Shown: piece after piece, positions 25,564 through 34,430 of the stretch
Position numbering within the stretch: the first letter of the stretch is position 1
Layout: each line of letters starts with the position of its first letter
Origin: a bacterium
Lineage (GTDB): Bacteria; Fidelibacterota; UBA8477; JABMPR01
Direction of reading: 5' to 3'
Assembly (NCBI GenBank): GCA_013202895.1
Contig: JABMPR010000146.1
Span: 1 to 34,506 of the forward strand
DNA: 34,506 nt
The notes under the pieces: model-generated
What the model saw: the letters and a program-made list of their open reading frames with translations, nothing else
Told to the model about the DNA's origin: nothing
Database searches by the model: none
Made by a program: the position numbers and the translations under genes

Positions 25564-28389
25564 ATGGGAATGAATTTACCTAAGTGGTCGATTATTCTAG
25601 TACTGTTTGCTTTCACAGCTTTCGCAATGGCCGGTGAAAATGGTGTGAATAGCTATGTTGAAGGTTGGAGTGAATCACATCCAACCGATACAGACGTATA
25701 CTGGGGTATTTCTGGTCCCTATGATTTCGATAACGATGGTTATGACGAACTCGTAGGTTATACGGATGCAGGCGGCATAACATTGCACATGTATGAGAAC
25801 AGTGGCGATGATAGCTGGGATGAAGTATGGACTTTCGTCATTGAGGATGTCCGTTATAGTCGAGATGTTGCTGAAGGAGAACAGGATTTAGATCGCGATG
25901 GTCTCCCTGAATTACTCGTTGCCGGAAGGGGTGACCTGAACTGGAACTCGCTCTTCATTTTTGAATTGGATACCAGTGCTGCAGATATCAGTTTTAACCT
26001 CGTCAGTGAATTAGACGTTGAAGAAGTCGCTGGTTTCACTTCTGAGGGCGGTACCGATTTGAAATCAATCCAAGCCGAGGATGTAGATGCTGATGGTGTA
26101 ACTGAGATGATCCTCTTTGATGGTGGTGGTTCGGATATCGTTGTCATTATGAGTCTGGATACACTTTCCAGTTTTGAATTTCCAAACTGGGTTGTAGAGT
26201 ACACGGATGAAAGTTTTTGCTGTTCGGTCTATGGATCTGAAACCGGTGATTTTGATGCAAACGGGACCAATAATATTGCCATGATTCAATGGAATTTTAG
26301 TGAAATCCTTTTTATCGATGTTCTCGACGAAGATGAATATGAGCTGATCCAATTTGTTGAGGGAGTATCAACCTATGATGCCGGATCCTTAAGATCAATG
26401 CGCTCTGGTGACCTGAACGGTGATGGTTACTCTGAAATCTACCTGGCGTCAACATCGGGTACAGTTTTACTCTATGATGTTGGTGAAGATCTTGCTGATT
26501 TTGATGGAACAACTGACGTATATACAATCTTTGATGGTATTGAAGCTGGTTGGGCTTTCAATGGAGCAGATCTTGGCAACACGGATATCTGGCACGGTTC
26601 CGCTGATGGTGGTGATTATATCATCACTGCTGATTCATCAGCCCTACTTGATCTAGAGTATGATGGAGTTGGCGACATAACCGACGCCGCTTCCTGGACT
26701 GCATACACAATTCCAACAAATGTTGCTACCTGGCAGGATGTTGCTCTGGGTGAATTTGATTATGATGGTCTGGACGAGATTTTTGCAGTTACAACTGAAG
26801 CTCCCCTGGCCATGATTTATGAACACGATGGTTGGAATGAAGTTGCTGATGTTGATGTTCGTCCATTTATGGCAGACGACGAGACAACTCCCGGCTGGCA
26901 GACACGAGGTGTTCAAGCTGGTAGTGATATCGATGGTGACGGTCGTCAGGAAGTAATCATCACTGATTATGCCGTACACGGTGTGCACGTCTATGAAGTT
27001 GCCGGAGATAACACTCTGGAGTGGATGGTCACTTTGCAGGATGATTCTTCTGATGGCGGTTCCACACCTAGACATTGTGTCATTTCCGATCTGGATGGCA
27101 ATGGTCAGGAAGAAATCAGCTGGCTTCAGCACTATTCTGGTGGCAGCGGCAACAATGGTCTGATGGCCTGGGAATGGGATGGCGTTGTCGGTAGCGATAA
27201 CTACACGATGTACTCAATTCCAGTTATGGCCGGTGGTGTAGAATTTGACCGTTATTATGGGGATCGCATGGTGAGTGTTGGTGATCCTGATAGTGATGGA
27301 CAGCAGGAAGTGATGATCTCGAATAATGGTTCAGATCACGCATTCGATATCTTTATGATCGCTCATGTTGAAGGCACCTTTGAAAGTGGATTTTATTCAC
27401 TGGTAGAAGAATATTCCATCGACCAGAATGATGCTGCTTTTGGTGGATTACCTGGTTATGGTCAAGCCAATGTGACTGATCTTGATGGTGATGGCGACAA
27501 AGAAGTTTGTTTCTTTGCCTGGGATCACACGACATTGCTTGTTGTTGAAGCTATTGATACAGACGATTATGAACTCCAGAGTTCAACCATGCTTGATTCA
27601 GCTCTGACCGATAAAGTTGTTTATGGCACCACTTTCGTATCCGATATTGATGGTGATGGCGTAGATGAGATTTACGGCGGTATGTATCCTAACGGTTGGG
27701 TATGGGGTGTTACTGGTGGTGATGATGTTGCTGACATTAGTTTCGATAATGGCAATGTTACCATTATCTCCGAATTTGGTGCTGCATGGGATCTCACCGG
27801 TGGTGATGGCGATAATGATGGCGTTGACGAACTCTATACCGTTGATTACACACATGGCCGTATCTATGAATGGGATTATGAAGGCGGCGTCTGGGATATG
27901 TCGGTTGTCACAAATTGGGATCAAACCATGGGTGGTTTTTCTCTCGATTTTGCCGATGATCTTGATGGCGATGGACATCCTGAACTTGTTCAGGGCTTCC
28001 TTGAACCTCCCTTCAGCAGTGGTAACACCTATGGATATGTCTTCTCAGTTTCTGAAATCGGTGGACTTACCGGTGTAGATCAGAACTGGACGGTGGTTAC
28101 TCCTGCTGATTACAAGCTTGAGCAGAATTATCCCAACCCCTTCAACCCAAGTACAACAATCGAATTCACGCTGCCATTGGCGAAAGACAATGTCAACCTG
28201 ATTGTTTACAATATGCTTGGTCAAGAAGTGATTCGTTTGGCTGATAATGCTTCCTACGGTCCTGGTACACACAGTGTTACCTGGAATAGCCTGAACGCAA
28301 ATGGAACACCAGCTGCTGCTGGTCTCTATATTTATGAGCTGCGTTCTGGGAACGTATCCAAAACAGCAAAGATGACTCTGATCAAATAA
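25564..28389 (+). CDS. Secreted FG-GAP/VCBS-type beta-propeller protein with T9SS type A sorting domain
   Basis: 941-aa ORF with signal peptide. About eleven DxDxDGxxE repeats (DFDNDGYDELVGY, DIDGDGRQEVIITD, DLDGDGHPELVQG). C-terminus YKLEQNYPNPFNPSTTIEFTLPLAKDNVNLIVYNMLGQEV...GLYIYELRSGNVSKTAKMTLIK. Confidence 0.92.
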   Translation: MGMNLPKWSIILVLFAFTAFAMAGENGVNSYVEGWSESHPTDTDVYWGISGPYDFDNDGYDELVGYTDAGGITLHMYENSGDDSWDEVWTFVIEDVRYSRDVAEGEQDLDRDGLPELLVAGRGDLNWNSLFIFELDTSAADISFNLVSELDVEEVAGFTSEGGTDLKSIQAEDVDADGVTEMILFDGGGSDIVVIMSLDTLSSFEFPNWVVEYTDESFCCSVYGSETGDFDANGTNNIAMIQWNFSEILFIDVLDEDEYELIQFVEGVSTYDAGSLRSMRSGDLNGDGYSEIYLASTSGTVLLYDVGEDLADFDGTTDVYTIFDGIEAGWAFNGADLGNTDIWHGSADGGDYIITADSSALLDLEYDGVGDITDAASWTAYTIPTNVATWQDVALGEFDYDGLDEIFAVTTEAPLAMIYEHDGWNEVADVDVRPFMADDETTPGWQTRGVQAGSDIDGDGRQEVIITDYAVHGVHVYEVAGDNTLEWMVTLQDDSSDGGSTPRHCVISDLDGNGQEEISWLQHYSGGSGNNGLMAWEWDGVVGSDNYTMYSIPVMAGGVEFDRYYGDRMVSVGDPDSDGQQEVMISNNGSDHAFDIFMIAHVEGTFESGFYSLVEEYSIDQNDAAFGGLPGYGQANVTDLDGDGDKEVCFFAWDHTTLLVVEAIDTDDYELQSSTMLDSALTDKVVYGTTFVSDIDGDGVDEIYGGMYPNGWVWGVTGGDDVADISFDNGNVTIISEFGAAWDLTGGDGDNDGVDELYTVDYTHGRIYEWDYEGGVWDMSVVTNWDQTMGGFSLDFADDLDGDGHPELVQGFLEPPFSSGNTYGYVFSVSEIGGLTGVDQNWTVVTPADYKLEQNYPNPFNPSTTIEFTLPLAKDNVNLIVYNMLGQEVIRLADNASYGPGTHSVTWNSLNANGTPAAAGLYIYELRSGNVSKTAKMTLIK

Positions 28390-28411
28390 CAACGCGAGTC
28401 AATTTGATATC

Positions 28412-28445
28412 AAAGAGACCTCCCATTCGGGAGGTCTCTTTTTTT
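28412..28445 (+). terminator. Strong Rho-independent terminator
   Basis: Perfect 13-bp stem AAAGAGACCTCCC - ATTC - GGGAGGTCTCTTT followed by more T, 23 bp after the stop of the FG-GAP gene. Confidence 0.95.
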
Positions 28446-28475
28446 ATATACGCTGGGGTATGCTTATTCCTCGGC

Positions 28476-28507
28476 TCTCAATTACCCCGTGTTTTAACGC
28501 GGGGGTA
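28476..28507. repeat. Palindromic intergenic repeat, copy 1
   Basis: TCTCAATTACCCCGTGTTTTAACGCGGGGGTA. 28/32 identical to 28626-28657, exactly 150 bp away. GC-rich hairpin core. Confidence 0.7.
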
Positions 28508-28526
28508 ACCACCAAAGACAATCACA

Positions 28527-28588
28527 GGGTTTCAGCCCCACAACTGGCGGTGAGGGTTCGGACACTCAGGTCTGAAACCCATTTTTTT
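28527..28588 (+). terminator. Hairpin with T-run (second terminator or 3' end of a small structured RNA)
   Basis: GGGTTTCAG (28527-28535) pairs with CTGAAACCC (28572-28580), followed by ATTTTTTT. The 36-nt interior may fold further. Confidence 0.4.
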
Positions 28589-28625
28589 AATATGTATTCA
28601 TCACGCCCAACTTGAAAGCCGGGGT

Positions 28626-28657
28626 TCTCAATCACCCCGCGTTTTGAGGCGGGGGTA
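28626..28657. repeat. Palindromic intergenic repeat, copy 2
   Basis: TCTCAATCACCCCGCGTTTTGAGGCGGGGGTA. See copy 1. Confidence 0.7.
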
Positions 28658-28972
28658 TGCTAACTCGTCCAAATCAGCGTAGCGCATGTTTGAAATAAAT
28701 TGGATCAATAGGTTTTACTCTACCGGAGTTCGAATTAACTTATTACCGAAACAAAATTAGAATATCAAAAAATATGCACTATTCACAATTATCGGACACT
28801 GTTCCAGTCGACCTTGGGAAGTAGTTTGTATGTCATGGGAGACTACAATATGGAAAGGATATAATTAACATATCACCACCCTGAGACTTCAGGCGAATGA
28901 GTAGCGATGATCCACACATATATATCATTTCGTCTGTCTCACCAAACATTAAATCAGCAGAGGGCTTAAACC

Positions 28973-29164
28973 ATGGCATGGACATTTAAATTTGAATTGG
29001 ATAAGTACGAAGTCGAAGATTTAAAAATTATTTTAGAAAAATTAAAAAAGCGTGATATTAAGAAGGCCGAAATCTCCGTAAGTGGAGATGTTCGAAAACT
29101 TGCTACAAATATGCTGAAAGCCGTATATGATCAGGAAGACTTTTTCAAGGATGATCGCTGGTAA
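28973..29164 (+). CDS. Small charged hypothetical protein, 63 aa
   Basis: MAWTFKFELDKYEVEDLKIILEKLKKRDIKKAEISVSGDVRKLATNMLKAVYDQEDFFKDDRW. Plausible amphipathic composition, on the same strand as the transporter 56 bp downstream. Confidence 0.55.
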   Translation: MAWTFKFELDKYEVEDLKIILEKLKKRDIKKAEISVSGDVRKLATNMLKAVYDQEDFFKDDRW

Positions 29165-29220
29165 ATAAGGTCATCGCAGGGGGACTGAGTATCACTAGCT
29201 TTAACTTGAAAGGATCCCAA

Positions 29221-31020
29221 ATGAATCCCTTAGCACTCATTTTCAGAAATCCTTTTGCCAGGATATTGATATTGACCATAGCTGTATCTGCCTATGCCGC
29301 AAGTGGCAGTTCAGAAGCGGGGATCAGTTGGGGCTTTTTGATCATGTGGCTCATGGGAGGGCTCTCCTTATTCCTCATTGGTATGGAAAAGATGAGTACA
29401 GGTTTAAAGCTCGCAGCCGGCGACAAGATGCGCAATATCTTGTCAATTTTAACTAAAAATCGAGTGATGGGTATGGCCGTTGGTGCTTTTGTAACCATGA
29501 TTATACAGAGTTCCAGCGCAACCACAGTCATGCTTGTAAGTTTTGTCCAGGCCCAACTCATGACTTTTGTTCAATCTTTGGGAGTTATTCTAGGTGCTGA
29601 TATTGGAACGACGATCACAGCTCAATTGATAGCTTTCAAACTTACCGATTATGCACTTTTAATGATCTCAATTGGCTTTTTACTCAATGCTTTTTCCAAG
29701 TCAGAGAACCAAAAGAATATTGGAGATGCAATCCTTGGATTTGGGATACTGTTTTTCGGTATGAAGCTCATGTCAGATGCCATGAAACCTTTGAGCAGCT
29801 ATCCTGCACTTATCGAAGTATTGAGAAATTTGGAGAATCCACTTCTCGGTGTACTAGCAGGAACCGTATTTACAGCGCTAATCCAGAGTAGCAGCGCGTT
29901 TACTGGTATCATCATTGTTTTAGCCCAACAGGGTCTGATTTCATTGGATGCAGGAATTCCAATGGTGATGGGTGCCAATATCGGGACCTGTGTAACCGCT
30001 GGTCTGGCTGCCATAGGAGCAACCCGAGAGGCAAAAAGAGTTGCCATGGCTCACGTCATATTCAAAGTATCAGGAGTCATCTTATTCATCTTTTGGATAC
30101 CCAGTTTCGCTGATCTAATTCGCTCTATTTCACCTGTTGGAGATGGGGTAGGCATAGCAAAAATGGCTGCTGAAACACCACGCCAAATTGCCAATGCCCA
30201 CACCGTCTTTAACATCTCACTGGCTTTTGTTTTCCTGCCGTTCACCCAATTGATCTCAAAATTCATTTTTTATATCTATCCAGAAAGAATTCAAGAGAGG
30301 GGTATTGCTCCCAGCACAAAGTATATCAATGATGTTGCTCTGGGCACACCATCGCTGGCCCTTGATCTGGCGCGATCAGAAATCTCCCGCATGGCTAAAA
30401 TATTGGGCAAAATGGTTAAAAGTATCATTCGACCCTTCTTTACAGATGAACCCGGCATGGATGAATTTGAATCGAAACTCACCTTTGCTGAAGGTATAGA
30501 AAGGCGAGAGGGCAAGATTGACTATCTCGATCATAAAATCACAAAATTTCTTTTAAATCTTAGTCAGAAAGAAATCACGGATCAACAGGCGAATGAGATT
30601 TTTGCCATGGTTTCGGTTGTTAGCCACCTTGAAAGTATTGGGGACATCGTTAATAACAATATGCTGCCCCTGATCGCAAGAAAACAGGCTCTGAAGCTCG
30701 ATTTCTCAAAAGAGGGTAAGGAAGAGCTTGAAGTCTATCATCAGAAGGTTCTCCGTCAAATTTACCGGCTGCGGGATTCTTTTTCAGAAATGGACCCAGA
30801 ACGAGCAAAGAAGATCATGAAAAAGCAACAGAAGTATAGTGACCTGGAAGCCAAATATACTGTTTTCCATCTAGCTCGAGTACAAGAATCACGAGATGCA
30901 TCCGTCAAAACTCATGAGATTCATATGGAATTGCTGGATATGATGAAAAACGTGAATGTCTATACAGGCGATATTGGGAAAATCATTTTCAATCTTGCCC
31001 ACAATGATGAGGAGGGTTAA
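29221..31020 (+). CDS. Na/Pi cotransporter family protein with C-terminal PhoU-like domain
   Basis: Two inverted QSSSAT/QSSSAF motifs (IIQSSSATTVMLVSF; LIQSSSAFTGIIIVLAQ), GADIGTTITAQ and GANIGTCVTAG, then a helical PhoU-like tail. ATG at 29221 (MNPLAL) has an AGGA SD and is preferred to the upstream TTG at 29206. Confidence 0.92.
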   Translation: MNPLALIFRNPFARILILTIAVSAYAASGSSEAGISWGFLIMWLMGGLSLFLIGMEKMSTGLKLAAGDKMRNILSILTKNRVMGMAVGAFVTMIIQSSSATTVMLVSFVQAQLMTFVQSLGVILGADIGTTITAQLIAFKLTDYALLMISIGFLLNAFSKSENQKNIGDAILGFGILFFGMKLMSDAMKPLSSYPALIEVLRNLENPLLGVLAGTVFTALIQSSSAFTGIIIVLAQQGLISLDAGIPMVMGANIGTCVTAGLAAIGATREAKRVAMAHVIFKVSGVILFIFWIPSFADLIRSISPVGDGVGIAKMAAETPRQIANAHTVFNISLAFVFLPFTQLISKFIFYIYPERIQERGIAPSTKYINDVALGTPSLALDLARSEISRMAKILGKMVKSIIRPFFTDEPGMDEFESKLTFAEGIERREGKIDYLDHKITKFLLNLSQKEITDQQANEIFAMVSVVSHLESIGDIVNNNMLPLIARKQALKLDFSKEGKEELEVYHQKVLRQIYRLRDSFSEMDPERAKKIMKKQQKYSDLEAKYTVFHLARVQESRDASVKTHEIHMELLDMMKNVNVYTGDIGKIIFNLAHNDEEG

Positions 31021-31178
31021 TCTCACGATGGTTCTGCCAGTGATCCTATTAATAATCGGAAATCGTAGGTAGATATTCTTAAGAGAGGATTAATGGTAAA
31101 TCTGGATTATTTTCAAATACTGAAATTTGGAATATGTCCTATGTTCATATGCACATTGCCGAAAATGATTAACATCAA

Positions 31179-31781
31179 ATGATGAATCAAACTAATTCAA
31201 ATCAGATTGTCCCACGTTGGGAGTGGAGAACATTTGGTCAAGATTTCGGTGAGGCTGAGGAAAAGATCAAAGCCCACAAATGTATTCGCACATTGGAAAG
31301 CAATGAAATTTATATCCTTTCAAAGAAAAGTGATCAGAATATTAAGATCCGAGATTTGTTTATAGATATCAAAGTGTGCCAGGAGATCAATAGCGACAAA
31401 CTTGAACGATGGATTCCTCTTATGAAAGCTGGATTTCCAATTTCGACTCTGCAGTTACGCGAATTATGTAGGATTGCTAACATAGAATCCCGTGAATCAT
31501 TAGCCAGTTTAAGTTTTGAAGAGTTTATTGTCAATTTTGTTTATCCACACCCCGATCTGACCTCTGTAGGTGTTTATAAAAAAAGATATGGATATCTCAT
31601 CGATGGTGCCACAGTAGAGTTGGCAAACCTCGAAATTAATGGGACTGCAACCAGAACCGCTGCGGTTGAAGAGGTGGATCCCGATCTGGTATTGAATACG
31701 GTAAATACTCTCGGTCTCAGTGAATTTGAAAATATAAATTATATCAAAGCCATGCATCGTATGCTCGGGTTCGAGGAGTAG
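31179..31781 (+). CDS. Divergent CYTH/triphosphate-tunnel-like protein
   Basis: PRWEWRTFG...SNEIYILSKKSDQNIKIRDLFIDIK...VYKKRYGYLIDGATVELANLEINGTATRTAAVEEVDPD...ENINYIKAMHRMLGF: charged alternating strands as in the CYTH fold. Ends 3 bp before a canonical CYTH gene. Confidence 0.6.
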   Translation: MMNQTNSNQIVPRWEWRTFGQDFGEAEEKIKAHKCIRTLESNEIYILSKKSDQNIKIRDLFIDIKVCQEINSDKLERWIPLMKAGFPISTLQLRELCRIANIESRESLASLSFEEFIVNFVYPHPDLTSVGVYKKRYGYLIDGATVELANLEINGTATRTAAVEEVDPDLVLNTVNTLGLSEFENINYIKAMHRMLGFEE

Positions 31782-31784
31782 CTC

Positions 31785-32249
31785 ATGGCACGAGAGATCG
31801 AACGGAAATTCCTTGTTCTAAATACAAGTTATCAAGACCTTGCCGCAGGTTCCCATTATCAGCAGGGCTATCTTAATAGTCATAAGCAGCGAGTGGTTCG
31901 TGTACGCCTGAGTGATAATTCCGGACAATTAACTGTGAAGGGGATAACCTCTGGCGCCACCCGCCTTGAATTCGAATATAAGATACCGGTAGCAGAAGCG
32001 AAGGAGATGCTTGAAACTATATGCGAGCAACCCATCATCGATAAAACCAGGTATAAAATTCAGATCGAGGGATTTATCTGGGAGATTGATGAATTCCACG
32101 GAGAGAATGAAGGACTTATTGTGGCTGAAATTGAGTTGGACTCTGAGGACCAGAAATTTTCCAAACCGGATTGGATCGGTGAAGAAGTAACCCATGATTC
32201 GCGCTACTATAATTCAAATCTTATCTCAAATCCATTCAAGAAGTGGTAA
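31785..32249 (+). CDS. CYTH domain protein (triphosphate tunnel metalloenzyme)
   Basis: MAREIERKFLVLN (ExExK motif), QGYLNSHKQRVVRVRLSDNSGQLTVKG, EFEYKIP, DKTRYKI, EIDEFHGENEGLIVAEIELDSEDQ. Confidence 0.92.
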   Translation: MAREIERKFLVLNTSYQDLAAGSHYQQGYLNSHKQRVVRVRLSDNSGQLTVKGITSGATRLEFEYKIPVAEAKEMLETICEQPIIDKTRYKIQIEGFIWEIDEFHGENEGLIVAEIELDSEDQKFSKPDWIGEEVTHDSRYYNSNLISNPFKKW

Positions 32250-32692
32250 TCCAGCCTCTGATTGGGTTACAAGCCCCTGTATCGCCGCGCTCATATCATT
32301 TATCTCACTTTTCTTTATCCAAAACGTGTTTGACCAGCAGGTGGTTGGCGCTGAGGCGCATACTTCGATTGAGCAAATAATTGAACCGATCATGCAAAAC
32401 CGGGTTAAATAATATATTTTACCACACAAAAATCGTATATCTCTTTAATGATATAAAGAAAATATCGGATAACGATCTCGAGCTGCAGGCTTTCCAGAAG
32501 ACAATCAGGTTCAAGCTAAATTTGATTCAGACCTTATCAGTTTGGCATTAAGAATCGATAGGATTAGTTTAAGTTGTGGCCAAGCTGCCGATCGGGTCAA
32601 AAGTGATATAGGTCTTGGATCCAAAAGGGGGAGCAAATGGCTGAGTGTGGGACGAGGGAGTATGAGCCCCTGCATTATTTAAGGAGAATTCA

Positions 32693-33217
32693 GTGAGATT
32701 GGTAACATTGTTAATTTTGAGCCTTGCCATCGTTGCGTGTAATACCAGCGATCCGAATGAACCTGTGATTGAGACCGGTGCCTTGCTTATCAATGAGTTC
32801 CTTGCCAGCAACACTTCCACAAACGAGGATGAGAACGGCGAGTTTGATGATTGGGTCGAACTCTATAATGGCACTGACGCTGCGATTGATATAGCCGGAA
32901 TGTATATTACAGATGACCCCACTGATAGTGTATTCTGGCAAATTCCCTATTCTGCCGCATCTATTACGACCATATCGGCTGGTGGATTTCTCCTGCTGTG
33001 GTGTGATGAGCAACCTGAACAAGGTCCTAATCACGTGGATATCAAACTCTCCAAGGACGGTGAATCAATTATTCTGATAGATTCTGATGGCATTACTGTT
33101 ATTGACAGTCTTGTTTATTACGAAATGGTTACAGGCGTCTCCATGGGTCGAATTATGGATGGTGGTGAGACCTGGGGTAGCTTCTCAATCCCCACACCCG
33201 GTTTCAGCAACGAATAA
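32693..33217 (+). CDS. Lipoprotein with lamin-tail (LTD) domain
   Basis: GTG start after AAGGAG; lipobox SLAIVACNT; LLINEFLASN...DDWVELYNGTDAAIDIAGMYITDD...GGFLLLWCDEQPEQGPNHVDIKLSKDGESIILID. Confidence 0.85.
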   Translation: MRLVTLLILSLAIVACNTSDPNEPVIETGALLINEFLASNTSTNEDENGEFDDWVELYNGTDAAIDIAGMYITDDPTDSVFWQIPYSAASITTISAGGFLLLWCDEQPEQGPNHVDIKLSKDGESIILIDSDGITVIDSLVYYEMVTGVSMGRIMDGGETWGSFSIPTPGFSNE

Positions 33218-33224
33218 TGTACCG

Positions 33225-33992
33225 ATGGTGAAACTCTTGCCTCTTCCCATTTTCTTTATTTTAGCGACCTGTGCTCTTTTTGATAGTCGGCCAAAAGACA
33301 GTGCCGAACCACTCATTCTGATCCAGGAAATTCAACTCGACATTTCAGAACCCTCAGGTCTGTCTCTTGATCCCACATCCGGATTATTATATTGTGTCAA
33401 TGATCCACCCAGCAACAAAGTATTCCAAATGGATCTGGCCGGAGAGGTACAAATAATTTATGCTTTTGAAGGTGATGATCTTGAAGGGATTTGTTATGAT
33501 TCTCGAGATAATTCAATGTGGGTTGTTGAAGAACGGGTGAGAGAATTAGTGCATCTTGATGAACAGGGCCATGAATTGTCTCGATCATATATCGACTTTT
33601 CTGCCCAGGAGGGTAATAATGGGCTAGAAGGAATTTGTCTGCAGGCGGGAACGAATGATTTTTTTGCCGTAAGTGAGAAAAATCCCACAATGATCATCCA
33701 GATAGATTCCAATCTTACCATAACGTGGAGAAAGGAACTTTCTTTTGCCAGTGACTTCTCTGCTATTTGTCCGGGGAGAAATCAGAACGAATACATTATC
33801 CTTAGCCATGAGGACCAACATTTATATGAATGGTCTAAGGCTGCTGGACTTATTTCAACATACCGTTTTGACGTGAAACAAGCAGAGGGAGTCGCTTATG
33901 ATTCCACAAGTGAACTCATATATATTGTCTGTGATGCAGAATCAAAGCTATACACCTACAAGTTTCCAGCCCTTAATGATTCAGATAATTGA
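33225..33992 (+). CDS. SdiA-regulated-like (YjiK-type) beta-propeller lipoprotein
   Basis: Start corrected from 33087 to ATG 33225 (MVKLLPLPIFFILATCALFDS, lipobox). EPSGLSLDPTSGLLYCVNDPPSNKVFQMDLAGEV...DDLEGICYDSRDNSMWVVEERVRELVHLD fits the SdiA-regulated family. Confidence 0.8.
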   Translation: MVKLLPLPIFFILATCALFDSRPKDSAEPLILIQEIQLDISEPSGLSLDPTSGLLYCVNDPPSNKVFQMDLAGEVQIIYAFEGDDLEGICYDSRDNSMWVVEERVRELVHLDEQGHELSRSYIDFSAQEGNNGLEGICLQAGTNDFFAVSEKNPTMIIQIDSNLTITWRKELSFASDFSAICPGRNQNEYIILSHEDQHLYEWSKAAGLISTYRFDVKQAEGVAYDSTSELIYIVCDAESKLYTYKFPALNDSDN

Positions 33993-34430
33993 ATGGAGAA
34001 AAGTGTTCTAATTTCTGCTTGTCTGGTTGGAGAATCCTGTCGCTACGATGGTCAGGGTAAATTATCCAACGATCTTCTGGAGCTACTCCAGGGAACAAAA
34101 TTGTTTGCAGTTTGCCCTGAAGTTGAGGGAGGGCTACCCATCCCGCGACCCCCAGCCGAAATTAAGGGCGAAAAGGTTATCCGCGCAAATGCTGAAGACG
34201 TGACCCCTCAATTTAAAGCCGGTGCCAAAGCGGGTCTGGAATTGGCCCTGAAGGAGCAGGTCTCCATGGCAATTCTTAAAAGTCGCAGCCCGGCCTGCGG
34301 CTGTGGTCAGATCTATGATGGATCATTTTCAGGAGTTTTGATCAAGGGTGATGGTATTCTCACCCGTGAACTTAAAGCAATGGGTATTGAATGCATTTCA
34401 GATGAGGAATTCCTGAACAGTTCACGCTAA
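33993..34430 (+). CDS. DUF523 / TudS-like desulfurase-family protein
   Basis: SACLVGESCRYDG, AVCPEVEGGLPIPRPPAEI and LKSRSPACGCGQIYDG are conserved DUF523 motifs. Start directly abuts the preceding stop. Confidence 0.88.
   Translation: MEKSVLISACLVGESCRYDGQGKLSNDLLELLQGTKLFAVCPEVEGGLPIPRPPAEIKGEKVIRANAEDVTPQFKAGAKAGLELALKEQVSMAILKSRSPACGCGQIYDGSFSGVLIKGDGILTRELKAMGIECISDEEFLNSSR

Noticed and set aside
26653-27132. 159-aa minus-strand ORF antisense to the FG-GAP gene
   Set aside because: Mirror of the DxDGD codon pattern; the sense ORF is clearly coding with signal peptide and sorting domain.
28451-28670. CRISPR array
   Set aside because: Only two imperfect palindromic copies 150 bp apart, no regular spacers and no cas genes.
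32194-32429. Overlapping 72-aa (+) and 67-aa (-) ORFs after the CYTH gene
   Set aside because: Neither has a convincing ribosome-binding site or recognisable family; could be a decayed gene, but the sequence alone does not support it.
33087-33224. N-terminal 46 aa of the 301-aa ORF
   Set aside because: Overlaps the LTD gene in another frame; the lipoprotein signal peptide begins at ATG 33225.
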